This document shows positions 1-5,935 of a stretch of 5,935 bases of DNA, one piece after another. Numbering within the stretch: the stretch's first letter is position 1; each line of letters starts with the position of its first letter. The notes below the pieces were generated by a model. It was not told the origin of the DNA. It was given only the letters and a program-made list of their open reading frames with translations, and did no database searches. The stretch covers positions 10,969 through 16,903 of the forward strand of contig DDDX01000030.1 of assembly GCA_002339085.1 (NCBI GenBank), given 5' to 3'. A program made the translations under genes and the position numbers. This DNA comes from Cellvibrionales bacterium UBA1969. Lineage in GTDB: Bacteria > Pseudomonadota > Gammaproteobacteria > Pseudomonadales > UBA7434.

Positions 1-259
1 TTTAGCGATATCATCTGGCTCGGCTTGTACATCGGCAAGTCTAGAACCATCATACGTTTTGCGTGCCTTGGGGCGTAGTGATGAACTGGCTCACAGCTCG
101 CTACGATTTTCGGTTGGTCGTTTTACCACTGAAGAAGAGGTCGATCACGCGATTGTCCAAGTGAGGGCTGCTGTCGAAAAGCTGCGAGCGCTTTCGCCGT
201 TGTGGGATATGTACAAAGATGGAATTGATTTAGACTCAGTACAGTGGGCGGCTCATTAA
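1..259 (+). CDS. iscS: Cysteine desulfurase IscS, C-terminal part (5' end outside window)
   Basis: This is the last 85 codons of iscS, read from base 2 to the TAA at 257-259; the start lies upstream of the window. IscS is a cytosolic PLP enzyme that converts L-cysteine to alanine and holds the sulfur as a persulfide for transfer to IscU and other acceptors. The fragment opens with the mobile loop [20 protein letters not shown]; the catalytic cysteine is codon 26-28. If the protein has the E. coli length of 404 residues, this cysteine falls at position 328, exactly as in E. coli. The rest ([23 protein letters not shown], ending QWAAH) matches the IscS C-terminus that contacts IscU. The PLP lysine is outside the window. 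A 49-base gap separates it from iscU, consistent with one operon. The TTG at 59 is an internal Leu codon, not a start. Identification is certain. Confidence 0.97.
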   Translation, partial: LAISSGSACTSASLEPSYVLRALGRSDELAHSSLRFSVGRFTTEEEVDHAIVQVRAAVEKLRALSPLWDMYKDGIDLDSVQWAAH

Positions 260-308
260 GATTTAGTATTCAAAGCACGATAATTAGATAACGATTGAGG
301 GTAAAAAA

Positions 309-704
309 ATGGCATACGGCGAAAAAGTGTTAGATCACTATGAAAATCCTCGCAATGTCGGAAAGATGGATGTCAATGATTCATCGGTCGGTACCGGTAT
401 GGTAGGTGCGCCAGCTTGTGGCGATGTCATGCGGTTACAAATCAAAGTCGACGATAATGGTGTCATTGAAGACGCGAAGTTTAAAACCTATGGCTGTGGT
501 TCTGCCATTGCATCTAGCTCGTTACTAACCGAGTGGGTAAAAGGTAAAACACTTGACCAAGCGGCTGAAATAAAAAATATGGACATCGCTGAAGAGTTAG
601 CGTTGCCGCCGGTAAAAATTCATTGCTCCGTTTTAGCCGAAGATGCAATTAAAGCTGCAATAGCCGACCTCCATGAAAAATCATCTAAAAAAATAGTCTC
701 TTAA
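309..704 (+). CDS. iscU: Fe-S cluster assembly scaffold IscU
   Basis: IscU is the cytosolic scaffold on which [2Fe-2S] and then [4Fe-4S] clusters are built from IscS sulfur, iron and electrons. The 131-residue protein is close to the E. coli form (128) and nearly identical over the core. All functional residues sit at E. coli positions: Cys37 and Asp39 in GAPACGD, Cys63 in YGCGSA, His105 and Cys106 in KIHCS. The HscA recognition motif LPPVK is at residues 99-103, matching the presence of hscB and hscA downstream. The C-terminus (HEKSSKKIVS) is slightly longer and diverged, as is usual in the family. GAGG at 297-300 lies 8 bases before the ATG, and MAYGEKVLDHYENPRNVG is the expected N-terminus. 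iscA begins only 9 bases after the stop, so the two are surely co-transcribed. Confidence 0.98.
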   Translation: MAYGEKVLDHYENPRNVGKMDVNDSSVGTGMVGAPACGDVMRLQIKVDDNGVIEDAKFKTYGCGSAIASSSLLTEWVKGKTLDQAAEIKNMDIAEELALPPVKIHCSVLAEDAIKAAIADLHEKSSKKIVS

Positions 705-713
705 GAATTTATT

Positions 714-1037
714 ATGGCGATTACCATGACCGAAAAAGCAGCCGATCACGTTAAGCGTCAATTAGACCAACGTGGGAAAGGTATAGGTATCCGGGTCGGG
801 GTGAAGACCACCGGCTGCTCGGGGATGGCTTACGTGCTTGAATTTGTCGATGAGGCCAATTCTGAAGATGTTGTGTACCAGTATCATGGCGTTCAACTTC
901 TAGTTGACCCCAAAAGCCTTGTTTATATTGATGGAACAGAAATGGACTTTGTTAAAGAGGGCTTGAATGAGGGGTTTGAATTTAACAACCCTAACATCGC
1001 CGGTGAGTGCGGTTGCGGCGAAAGTTTCACCGTTTAA
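714..1037 (+). CDS. iscA: A-type Fe-S carrier protein IscA
   Basis: IscA is an A-type carrier that binds iron or a Fe-S cluster and helps deliver [4Fe-4S] clusters to apo-proteins. The 107 residues equal the E. coli length. The three conserved ligand cysteines are Cys35 ([15 protein letters not shown]), Cys99 and Cys101 (ECGCGESF near the C-terminus). The family block [16 protein letters not shown] is also present. This set, and the position between iscU and hscB, separates IscA from the related ErpA and SufA. The ATG lies 9 bases after the iscU stop with only a weak purine stretch in front (AAGAA, 703-707, overlapping that stop), so translation may be coupled to iscU. The N-terminus [10 protein letters not shown] matches the family, so the start is well supported. 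Nothing is missing or broken. Confidence 0.97.
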   Translation: MAITMTEKAADHVKRQLDQRGKGIGIRVGVKTTGCSGMAYVLEFVDEANSEDVVYQYHGVQLLVDPKSLVYIDGTEMDFVKEGLNEGFEFNNPNIAGECGCGESFTV

Positions 1038-1067
1038 TCAACCTCAATAGAGTCGATAGCTAATACT

Positions 1068-1613
1068 GTGAAGCTTGAAAAAAACTTTTTTAAATTATTT
1101 AACCTGCCTCAGCAATTTAATACAGACTCTATTGTAGTCAAGCGTCGATTTAGAGAATTGCAACGAATCTTTCATCCAGATCGTTATATTGGCAAGTCGC
1201 CACAAGAGCAGCGCCTAGCCGTTCAACTTTCGGCGCATATTAATACTGCCTTAACCACGCTTAATGATCCTGTATTGCGCGCCGAGCATTTACTGAGTTT
1301 ACAGGGTATTGAAATTGACCACCAGCACAGCACAATTAAAGATAATGCTTTCTTGTTTCAGCAAATGGAGTTTAGGGAGGCTTTAGAGCAGGCATCGATT
1401 GAAAAAGATATCAGCGCATTAACAGTTATATTAGCTGAGGTTGACGATGATTTTCAGGCCTGCCAAGCGGGTTTTGCCAATCAAATAGCAGAGATGGAGT
1501 CGCATCAGCCATCATCGTTGGCAGATAGTTTATGTGGCGAGGTAAGTAAAATGCATTTCTATCAGAGCCTCAGTCATGAAATAAACGCCATCATTCATTC
1601 TTTGTCACCATAA
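1068..1613 (+). CDS. hscB: J-domain co-chaperone HscB (Hsc20)
   Basis: HscB is the dedicated J-protein that brings IscU to HscA and stimulates its ATPase. The protein has 181 residues against 171 in E. coli. The N-terminal J-domain begins at KNFFKLFNLP (residues 5-14) and carries the essential HPD motif at 36-38 (FHPDRY). It is followed by the QLSAHINTALTTL helix and the DPVLRAEHLLSLQG link. The C-terminal three-helix IscU-binding half starts with AFLFQQMEFREALE (about 94-107) and is less conserved, which is normal. The start is a GTG with no clear Shine-Dalgarno sequence in the 30-base gap after iscA. No earlier start fits, and the J-domain helix begins directly after it, so I accept it. Weak initiation could keep HscB below IscU levels; that is inference. 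Confidence 0.95.
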   Translation: MKLEKNFFKLFNLPQQFNTDSIVVKRRFRELQRIFHPDRYIGKSPQEQRLAVQLSAHINTALTTLNDPVLRAEHLLSLQGIEIDHQHSTIKDNAFLFQQMEFREALEQASIEKDISALTVILAEVDDDFQACQAGFANQIAEMESHQPSSLADSLCGEVSKMHFYQSLSHEINAIIHSLSP

Positions 1614-1617
1614 GGAA
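1612..1617 (+). promoter_or_regulatory. Ribosome binding site deciding the TTG start of hscA
   Basis: AAGGAA overlaps the hscB stop codon (TAA at 1611-1613) and lies 8 bases before the TTG at 1626. It is the strongest Shine-Dalgarno match at this junction, and the protein from this TTG ([10 protein letters not shown]) matches the HscA N-terminus in E. coli (MALLQISEPG). The overlap suggests that hscB and hscA translation are coupled. Confidence 0.75.
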
Positions 1618-1625
1618 ATAGTCCC

Positions 1626-3533
1626 TTGGCGATATTACAAATTTCAGAGCCCGGTCAATCTCCGCTTCCCCATCAATTTAAAAAAGTGATTGGTATCGAT
1701 TTAGGTACAACTAATTCTCTGGTCGCTACAGTTAGTCATGATGGTTCCCGTGAAGGTGAATCTCCTGTAGTCATTAATGATGCCGAAGGGCGGGCAATGC
1801 TTCCCTCAGTCGTCCATTATACGAACGATGGGGCTGATTTTGTTGGCCATCAAGCGCTCGCTTTAGCGGCTGAAGATCCTTATAACACCCTGGCTTCTTT
1901 TAAGCGGTTGATGGGGCGTAATATTGACGATATTGACGATCTACAACAGTTTAATGTGGTTGAGCATAACACCGCGACAGAGCAAGCCGATGCGACAGCA
2001 ATTATTCGTTTAGCTACTGCAGCAGGACATATAACTCCTCTAGAGGCGTCGGCTGAAATACTCTCATCATTGCTTGCGACAGCGCAGGCTCGTCTTGGCG
2101 GCTCGATAGAAGGTGCGGTGATTACTGTGCCGGCTTATTTTGATGATGCCCAGCGTCAAGCAACAAAAGATGCGGCCCACTTAGCTGGAGTCAACTTGTT
2201 GCGACTCATTAATGAGCCTACCGCCGCTGCGGTTGCTTATGGTTTAGATAAGGCCGATGACCGTACGGTGGTGATTTATGATTTGGGCGGTGGGACTTTT
2301 GACGTGTCAATCTTACAGTTAAGTGATGGTGTTTTTGAAGTAATGGCTACAGCGGGCAACTCGTCTTTAGGGGGCGATGATTTTGATCTGGTAATTCTCA
2401 AGTGGGCACTTGCTGGGATTGAATGTGTCGCTGATGATTTATCACCGGCCGAATATCGCGGCTTACTGGCTAGTGCTAGACAACTAAAGCAGCAATTAAC
2501 AGACCGTGAAGTTGAGACTATTGATTTTTTTTGCGCGAATAAAAATTATCAACTTGAGCTAAGTCGCGATCAGTTTAATGATTTAATTATGCCGCTGGTT
2601 AATAACACCGTCGATGTCTGTCGATCTAGTCTTCACGATGCAAACTTAACGCCCTCAGAAATTGCTGATGTTGTATTAGTCGGTGGCTCTACACGCGTGC
2701 CTTTAGTTCAGCAACGTGTGGAAGAGCTTTTTCAGCAGCCACCAAAAATCGATGTTGACCCCGATCAGGTTGTCGCATTGGGTGCAGCTATTCAAGCTGA
2801 TGCTTTAATCGGTAATAGCAGTAATGCAGATTTACTTTTGTTGGATGTGACGCCGTTGTCCTTAGGTATTGAAACCATGGGTGGCCTAGTTGAAAAAATC
2901 ATTCACCGTAATACCTCTATTCCCTCCAGTCGGGCACAAGAATTCACCACCTATAAAGACGGTCAGACGGCTCTGGCTTTGCATGTTTTACAGGGCGAGC
3001 GAGATCTTGTGGAAGATTGTCGTTCATTGGCTCGGTTTGAACTCAGGGAAATACCGCCAATGGTTGCCGGTGCTGCACGCATAGAGGTAACCTTCAAGGT
3101 GGATGCTGATGGACTACTTGAAGTATCCGCCCAAGAGATGACTACTGGTGCAGCGGCAAATATTCAGGTCAAACCTTCCTATGGTTTAGCTGAAGATGAA
3201 ATTGCTAATATGTTAAAAGCCTCTTATAGTCACGCCCAACAAGACCGAGATGCTCGGATGTTAGCTGAGCAAAAAGTAGAGGCCATCGGTTTGGTAGAGG
3301 CCGTTAAAGCGGCGTTGTTGCTTGATTCTGATTTGCTTGATAAACAGCAGTTAGCCAAGATTAATAACGGCATTGATACCTTGTTATCAGATATTGATAC
3401 TGATGATACTTCTATTATCACACTATCATTGGCAAGCTTAAGTCGAGAAACCGAAGCGTTTGCCGTCTTGAGGATGGATCAAAGTATTCGCAAAGCCCTG
3501 CAAGGTAAAAATCTTGATGATGTCGTAGAATAA
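1626..3533 (+). CDS. hscA: Fe-S assembly Hsp70 chaperone HscA
   Basis: HscA is a specialised cytosolic Hsp70 that binds the LPPVK loop of IscU and, with HscB, uses ATP hydrolysis to free the nascent cluster. The nucleotide-binding domain (about 20-400) shows IDLGTTNS (24-31), [17 protein letters not shown] (169-184), NEPTAAA (196-202), DLGGGTFD (219-226) and GGSTRVP (353-359). The interdomain linker is at about 402-412 ([11 protein letters not shown]). The substrate-binding domain follows, with [10 protein letters not shown] (441-450) and [19 protein letters not shown] helical lid with [10 protein letters not shown] (544-553) closes the protein, ending near [12 protein letters not shown]. It has 635 residues against 616 in E. 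coli; the extra residues lie mainly near 39-48 and 111-135 of the ATPase domain, both loop regions. The N-terminal ISEPG and the context separate it from DnaK. The start is TTG, 12 bases after hscB. Confidence 0.97.
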   Translation: MAILQISEPGQSPLPHQFKKVIGIDLGTTNSLVATVSHDGSREGESPVVINDAEGRAMLPSVVHYTNDGADFVGHQALALAAEDPYNTLASFKRLMGRNIDDIDDLQQFNVVEHNTATEQADATAIIRLATAAGHITPLEASAEILSSLLATAQARLGGSIEGAVITVPAYFDDAQRQATKDAAHLAGVNLLRLINEPTAAAVAYGLDKADDRTVVIYDLGGGTFDVSILQLSDGVFEVMATAGNSSLGGDDFDLVILKWALAGIECVADDLSPAEYRGLLASARQLKQQLTDREVETIDFFCANKNYQLELSRDQFNDLIMPLVNNTVDVCRSSLHDANLTPSEIADVVLVGGSTRVPLVQQRVEELFQQPPKIDVDPDQVVALGAAIQADALIGNSSNADLLLLDVTPLSLGIETMGGLVEKIIHRNTSIPSSRAQEFTTYKDGQTALALHVLQGERDLVEDCRSLARFELREIPPMVAGAARIEVTFKVDADGLLEVSAQEMTTGAAANIQVKPSYGLAEDEIANMLKASYSHAQQDRDARMLAEQKVEAIGLVEAVKAALLLDSDLLDKQQLAKINNGIDTLLSDIDTDDTSIITLSLASLSRETEAFAVLRMDQSIRKALQGKNLDDVVE

Positions 3534-3558
3534 TGAAGGCGAACAGCGGACTATCTGT

Positions 3559-3595
3559 CTTATGTTATACATAAGTTGGCCGAGTTTTTTTCGGC
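3559..3595 (+). other. Two adjacent small hairpins in the hscA-fdx gap
   Basis: The 92-base gap between hscA and fdx is the longest inside the isc cluster. It holds a perfect 7-bp inverted repeat, CTTATGT (3559-3565) and ACATAAG (3569-3575), with a 3-base loop. Next comes a 5-bp one, GCCGA (3579-3583) and TCGGC (3591-3595), with a GTTTTTT loop. Neither is directly followed by a T-run, so neither is a standard terminator. An mRNA processing or stability element, or a partial attenuator, is possible. The pairing is visible in the sequence; any function is inference. Confidence 0.4.
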
Positions 3596-3625
3596 GAACA
3601 TCTTTTTGAATGGAGTATTTGGCTT

Positions 3626-3958
3626 ATGCCAAAAATAGTCGTTTTACCGCATGAAGAAATAGCTCCTGAAGGGGCAGTGCTTGACGCCAGTGAAGGTGAA
3701 AGTGTTTGTGATGCTTTATTACGGCATTCAATTGATATTGATCATGCTTGCGAGAAGTCCTGTGCCTGCACTACCTGCCATGTTGTTGTTCGCGAAGGGT
3801 ATGACTCCTTAGCCGAGGCAGATGAGCTAGAAGAGGATTATCTTGATAAAGCGTGGGGTTTAGAACCCGAGAGTCGATTAAGTTGCCAGGCCTTGGTGGC
3901 GGATGAAGATCTAGTGGTAGAGATACCTAAGTATACTATTAATCACGCGCGAGAATAA
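3626..3958 (+). CDS. fdx: ISC-type [2Fe-2S] ferredoxin Fdx
   Basis: Fdx is the adrenodoxin-like ferredoxin of the ISC system. It supplies electrons for sulfur reduction and cluster assembly on IscU, and it binds IscS. The 110-residue protein (111 in E. coli) has the four cluster ligands at the E. coli positions: Cys42, Cys48 and Cys51 in HACEKSCACTTCH, and Cys87 in RLSCQ. Cys46 is the conserved non-ligand cysteine of the same loop. The acidic helix (about 64-74, ADELEEDYLD) and the C-terminus YTINHARE are typical of the family and differ from plant-type ferredoxins. GGAG at 3612-3615 lies 10 bases before the ATG. MPKIVVLPHEE is the expected N-terminus. The gene sits 92 bases after hscA and 26 bases before the preferred iscX start. 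There is no sign of degradation. Confidence 0.98.
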   Translation: MPKIVVLPHEEIAPEGAVLDASEGESVCDALLRHSIDIDHACEKSCACTTCHVVVREGYDSLAEADELEEDYLDKAWGLEPESRLSCQALVADEDLVVEIPKYTINHARE

Positions 3959-3970
3959 TCGCAAAAGTCT

Positions 3971-3977
3971 AAGAGGG
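3971..3977 (+). promoter_or_regulatory. Ribosome binding site deciding the iscX start
   Basis: AAGAGGG lies 1 base before the ATG at 3979 but 7 bases before the in-frame ATG at 3985. The second spacing is near the usual optimum and the first is too tight, so 3985 is the better start. The resulting N-terminus, MRWTD, resembles the start of other IscX proteins. Confidence 0.65.
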
Positions 3978-3984
3978 TATGATC

Positions 3985-4182
3985 ATGCGTTGGACGGATA
4001 TTAACGATATTGCCATCGAGTTATTTGAAGCTCATCCTGATATTGACCCTCAGCAAGTCAATTTTGTTGATTTGCGTAATTGGATTCTAGCTTTGGCTGA
4101 CTTTGATGATGATCCGAATCGATGCGGTGAAAAGCTACTTGAGGGTATTCAGCAAGCATGGATTGAAGAAGCGAATGATTAA
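3985..4182 (+). CDS. iscX: Fe-S assembly protein IscX (YfhJ family)
   Basis: IscX is a small acidic cytosolic protein that binds iron and IscS. In E. coli it competes with CyaY (frataxin) for the same site on IscS and tunes the rate of cluster assembly. From the preferred ATG the protein has 65 residues; the ATG at 3979 would add two, against 66 in E. coli. Family hallmarks are the N-terminal RWTDIND, the AHPDIDPQQVNFVDL segment, the acidic iron-binding stretch ALADFDDDPNRC, and the C-terminal GEKLLEGIQQAWIEEA. It closes the standard isc cluster after fdx and is probably translated from the same mRNA. A 95-base gap follows before the next credible gene. The only oddity is the choice between two closely spaced ATGs. 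Confidence 0.95.
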   Translation: MRWTDINDIAIELFEAHPDIDPQQVNFVDLRNWILALADFDDDPNRCGEKLLEGIQQAWIEEAND

Positions 4183-4277
4183 TCGAATACTTCAATCAAT
4201 TGCTAATCTGTTGGCAAGACAAACAGCGGAGAAAATAGAACAAACCGCTAGCATTTATTATTTGAAGTCTTTAGCCT

Positions 4278-4556
4278 GTGCGTAAGTTGTTGGGTTATAG
4301 TTTGTTGGTTATCTCTTGTATTGCTTGGACTATTATCCCCGTGATTCCTTTTCTAAGCTTGAGTGTGGCGCAAAAAGCGAGCTGGGCAACAGCAGTGTTT
4401 GTGTTTGCAGAAGTGACTTGGTGGTTGGCAATGCCTATTTTAGGTAAAGAGATTATTAATTATTCAAAAGCCGCGTGGCATCGATGCAAGGTATTTTTTT
4501 CGCGTAAAGGCAACCCAGCAGAGGGTCAACAAGCGGATAATCACGACGAGCAGTGA
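4278..4556 (+). CDS. Small two-helix membrane protein, probable stand-alone transporter suffix domain
   Basis: This 92-residue protein is predicted to lie in the inner membrane. A short basic start (MRKLLGY) leads into a hydrophobic helix at about 4-28, rich in Leu, Ile and Pro (IIPVIPFL). A second helix follows at about 37-56, rich in Trp and Phe (VFVFAEVTWWLAMPILG). Then come GKEII, a basic amphipathic stretch (KAAWHRCKVFFSRKG) and a polar tail. From memory this pattern, including KLLGY, the PFL..S.A.KA turn and GKE after helix 2, resembles the 'transporter suffix domain' proteins. These occur alone or as a C-terminal add-on to RND-type transporters; their function is unknown. The start is GTG with no good Shine-Dalgarno sequence, but the MRKLLGY match supports it. 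No cysteine ligand motif links it to Fe-S assembly. It is a real gene by its coherent topology; the family call is tentative. Confidence 0.75.
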   Translation: MRKLLGYSLLVISCIAWTIIPVIPFLSLSVAQKASWATAVFVFAEVTWWLAMPILGKEIINYSKAAWHRCKVFFSRKGNPAEGQQADNHDEQ

Positions 4557-4591
4557 TGCTTGGTTGCTTCCATAAGTGTTTTTAGGTCTGG

Positions 4592-4620
4592 TTGAAATGC
4601 TTTTACTGAGTTACCATAAC
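4592..4620 (+). promoter_or_regulatory. Candidate sigma-70 promoter for ispG
   Basis: TTGAAA (4592-4597, five of six matches to the -35 consensus) is separated by 17 bases from CATAAC (4615-4620, four of six matches to the -10). Transcription would begin near 4627, about 30 bases before the ispG ATG. The spacing is ideal and the position fits, since ispG follows a 99-base gap. The -10 is weak and overlaps an inverted repeat, so the promoter may be regulated. It is a pattern match only. Confidence 0.4.
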
Positions 4621-4624
4621 TCAG
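4606..4624. repeat. Perfect 8-bp inverted repeat upstream of ispG
   Basis: CTGAGTTA (4606-4613) and TAACTCAG (4617-4624) are exact reverse complements separated by CCA. A similar arm recurs in direct orientation: TTTACTGAGTTA at 4602-4613 and TTTACTAAGTTA at 4628-4639 differ at one base. The palindrome covers the candidate -10, as an operator would. It could also be an RNA hairpin acting as a weak terminator for the upstream gene, but the bases after it (ATATTTAC) are not a proper T-run. Confidence 0.6.
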
Positions 4625-4655
4625 ATATTTACTAAGTTAACCACAGGCTGAATGT

Positions 4656-5900
4656 ATGTCATTGGTACCAAGAGCGACACCTTTTACGCGTGCTCGCCAA
4701 CGACAAATCGTTAAGGTTGGCCAAGTCTCATTGGGAGGAGATCTTCCTGTGGTTGTTCAATCGATGACAAATACCGATACGGCAGATATTGATTCAACAG
4801 CGCAACAAATCATAGAGCTGGCTGAAGCTGGCTCCGAGCTGGTCCGTATTACAGTCAATAATGATGCCGCCGCGGCCGCCGTGCCTTTTATCAAAGAGCG
4901 ATTAGAAATAAAAAATGTTTGGGTGCCTATTGTTGGCGATTTTCATTTTAATGGCCATCGTTTGCTTAGCGATAACCCAGCCTGTGCAGAAGCGTTAGAT
5001 AAATATCGCATTAACCCTGGCAACGTAGGTCGTGGCGCTAAAAAAGATATTCAGTTTAGTGAAATGATCGAAATTGCCTGTCGCTATGACAAGCCGGTCC
5101 GTATTGGTGTTAACTGGGGTAGCCTCGATCAGACGCTACTGGCTAAATTGCTCGATCAAAATAGTGCGCTTGAGAAGCCACTTGAGTTAAACAGTGTTAT
5201 GCAAGATGCTGTAATTCAATCTGCGCTTGATAGTGCTGCAATGGCTGAATCGGTCGGAATGGCACGCAATCGGATTATCCTATCTTGCAAGACCAGCCAC
5301 GTACAGGATCTCATTACCATTTATCGACGCTTAGCCGCTGAATGTGACTATGCTTTGCACCTCGGCTTAACAGAGGCGGGTATGGGGTCAAAAGGGATTG
5401 TCGCCTCAACCGCCGCCATATCAGTTTTATTGCAAGATAATATTGGCGATACCATTCGCATCTCGATCACCCCTGAGCCAGATGGTAGTCGTGTTAAAGA
5501 AGTACAAGTGGCACAAGAAATCCTGCAAACCATGGGCTTGCGGGCCTTCACGCCTATGGTGATTGCTTGTCCGGGTTGCGGGAGAACGACGAGCACATAC
5601 TTTCAGCAGTTAGCTGAAGATATTCAAACTTTTTTACGTCACCAGATGCCCATTTGGTGTGACAAATATCCTGGCGTTGAATCAATGAATGTGGCGGTAA
5701 TGGGTTGTGTGGTCAATGGTCCCGGTGAAAGTAAGCATGCCAACATTGGTATCAGCTTGCCAGGCAATGGTGAGCGACCCATCGCACCGGTTTATATTGA
5801 CGGCGAAAAAGACGTAACCTTGAAAGGGGATAATATCGCGGCGGAATTCCAAGCCATAGTTGAGGACTACGTCGCTACGCGTTACGGCCAGTGCCGCTAA
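4656..5900 (+). CDS. ispG: (E)-4-hydroxy-3-methylbut-2-enyl-diphosphate synthase IspG, long form
   Basis: IspG (GcpE) is the cytosolic [4Fe-4S] enzyme of the MEP pathway that reduces MEcPP to HMBPP, using electrons from flavodoxin or ferredoxin. The N-terminal TIM barrel shows [13 protein letters not shown] (33-45), GDFHFNG (94-100), YRINPGNVG (117-125) and GVNWGSL (151-157). The C-terminal domain carries the cluster ligands Cys305 and Cys308 (ACPGC), Cys351 ([11 protein letters not shown]) and Glu358, spaced as in E. coli Cys270, Cys273, Cys305 and Glu312. The protein has 414 residues against 372 in E. coli. Extra material lies between GVNWGSL and HLGLTEAG and between the two cysteine pairs. 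That layout resembles the alpha- and betaproteobacterial and Xanthomonas enzymes more than the enteric one. An AGG (4645-4647) lies 8 bases before the ATG. The start is plausible but the N-terminus is variable in the family. Confidence 0.97.
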   Translation: MSLVPRATPFTRARQRQIVKVGQVSLGGDLPVVVQSMTNTDTADIDSTAQQIIELAEAGSELVRITVNNDAAAAAVPFIKERLEIKNVWVPIVGDFHFNGHRLLSDNPACAEALDKYRINPGNVGRGAKKDIQFSEMIEIACRYDKPVRIGVNWGSLDQTLLAKLLDQNSALEKPLELNSVMQDAVIQSALDSAAMAESVGMARNRIILSCKTSHVQDLITIYRRLAAECDYALHLGLTEAGMGSKGIVASTAAISVLLQDNIGDTIRISITPEPDGSRVKEVQVAQEILQTMGLRAFTPMVIACPGCGRTTSTYFQQLAEDIQTFLRHQMPIWCDKYPGVESMNVAVMGCVVNGPGESKHANIGISLPGNGERPIAPVYIDGEKDVTLKGDNIAAEFQAIVEDYVATRYGQCR

Positions 5901-5911
5901 TGATGCATATT

Positions 5912-5935
5912 AATTATCAAATTATCAAATTATCA
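5912..5935. repeat. Three exact tandem copies of an 8-bp unit, cut by the window end
   Basis: The unit AATTATCA occurs at 5912-5919, 5920-5927 and 5928-5935 without a mismatch and ends exactly at the window edge, so the true copy number is unknown. It begins 12 bases after the ispG stop codon. It may be a short-sequence repeat in the spacer after ispG, or an artefact of a contig end. Nothing in the window shows a function. Confidence 0.85.

Noticed and set aside
260..308. Promoter in the iscS-iscU gap
   Set aside because: Some AT-rich hexamers are present, but no pair has a reasonable -35, spacing and -10 together; simple operon read-through explains iscU expression.
2890..3084. 64-codon + strand ORF inside hscA
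   Set aside because: It lies in another frame of the strongly conserved HscA substrate-binding region and its product resembles nothing I know.
3230..3421. 63-codon - strand ORF opposite the 3' part of hscA
   Set aside because: It is an antisense shadow of the HscA lid domain; the Ser- and Ala-rich product is typical of such shadows.
3621..3630. GGC-TTAT-GCC hairpin over the fdx start codon
   Set aside because: A 3-bp stem is too short to matter and is expected by chance.
3979..3984. ATG at 3979 as the iscX start
   Set aside because: The AAGAGGG ribosome binding site is only 1 base away, against 7 for the ATG at 3985. It remains possible and would add just two residues.
4103..4174. Upstream part of the ORF running through the end of iscX to 4285
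   Set aside because: It lies wholly inside iscX in another frame. Only the part from the ATG at 4175 could be independent, and that is listed as a low-confidence finding.
4602..4643. TrpR-like operator before ispG, suggested by the AGTTAAC string
   Set aside because: The CTAG core of the TrpR site is missing and the symmetry centre differs, so the likeness is superficial.
4652..4714. Out-of-frame ATG 4 bases before the ispG start, opening a 20-codon ORF
   Set aside because: The AGG at 4645-4647 is only 4 bases away from it and suits the ispG ATG better; the peptide looks random.
5348..5596. 82-codon - strand ORF opposite ispG
   Set aside because: It is antisense to conserved IspG sequence, with no ribosome binding site or recognisable product.

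Overview
The window is a stretch of bacterial chromosome with every convincing gene on the + strand. It holds most of an ISC iron-sulfur cluster assembly operon, then a small membrane-protein gene and the isoprenoid gene ispG. The order iscS-iscU-iscA-hscB-hscA-fdx-iscX and the close match of each protein to its Escherichia coli counterpart point to a gammaproteobacterium. Moderate GC, the GTG and TTG starts, the lack of the usual enteric genes after iscX, and a long-form IspG argue against an enteric. A marine or environmental gammaproteobacterium is my inference; the sequence does not prove a genus.

Layout: 1-259 is the 3' end of iscS, including the catalytic cysteine loop. 309-704 is the scaffold iscU, 714-1037 the A-type carrier iscA, 1068-1613 the J-domain co-chaperone hscB (GTG start), and 1626-3533 the Hsp70 chaperone hscA (TTG start). 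A 92-base gap with two small hairpins follows, then the [2Fe-2S] ferredoxin fdx (3626-3958) and iscX (about 3985-4182). After a 95-base gap comes a GTG-started two-helix membrane protein (4278-4556) resembling the stand-alone 'transporter suffix domain' family. A 99-base gap carries a perfect 8-bp inverted repeat, a third copy of its arm and a promoter-like pair of hexamers. ispG fills 4656-5900. The last 24 bases are three exact tandem copies of an 8-mer, cut by the window edge. No stretch of more than 100 bases lacks a gene.

How the genes work together: IscS takes sulfur from cysteine and passes it to IscU, where the cluster is built with electrons from Fdx and with IscX modulating iron supply or IscS activity. 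HscB delivers loaded IscU to HscA, which binds the LPPVK loop of IscU and uses ATP to release the cluster to carriers such as IscA. IspG is a [4Fe-4S] enzyme of the MEP isoprenoid pathway and so is a client of this machinery.

Most of the window is conserved housekeeping DNA, and I see no clear sign of a wholly new system. The points most worth a second look are the small membrane protein attached to the isc cluster, the palindrome over the presumed ispG promoter, the long-form ispG in an isc-adjacent position, and the octamer repeat at the right edge.
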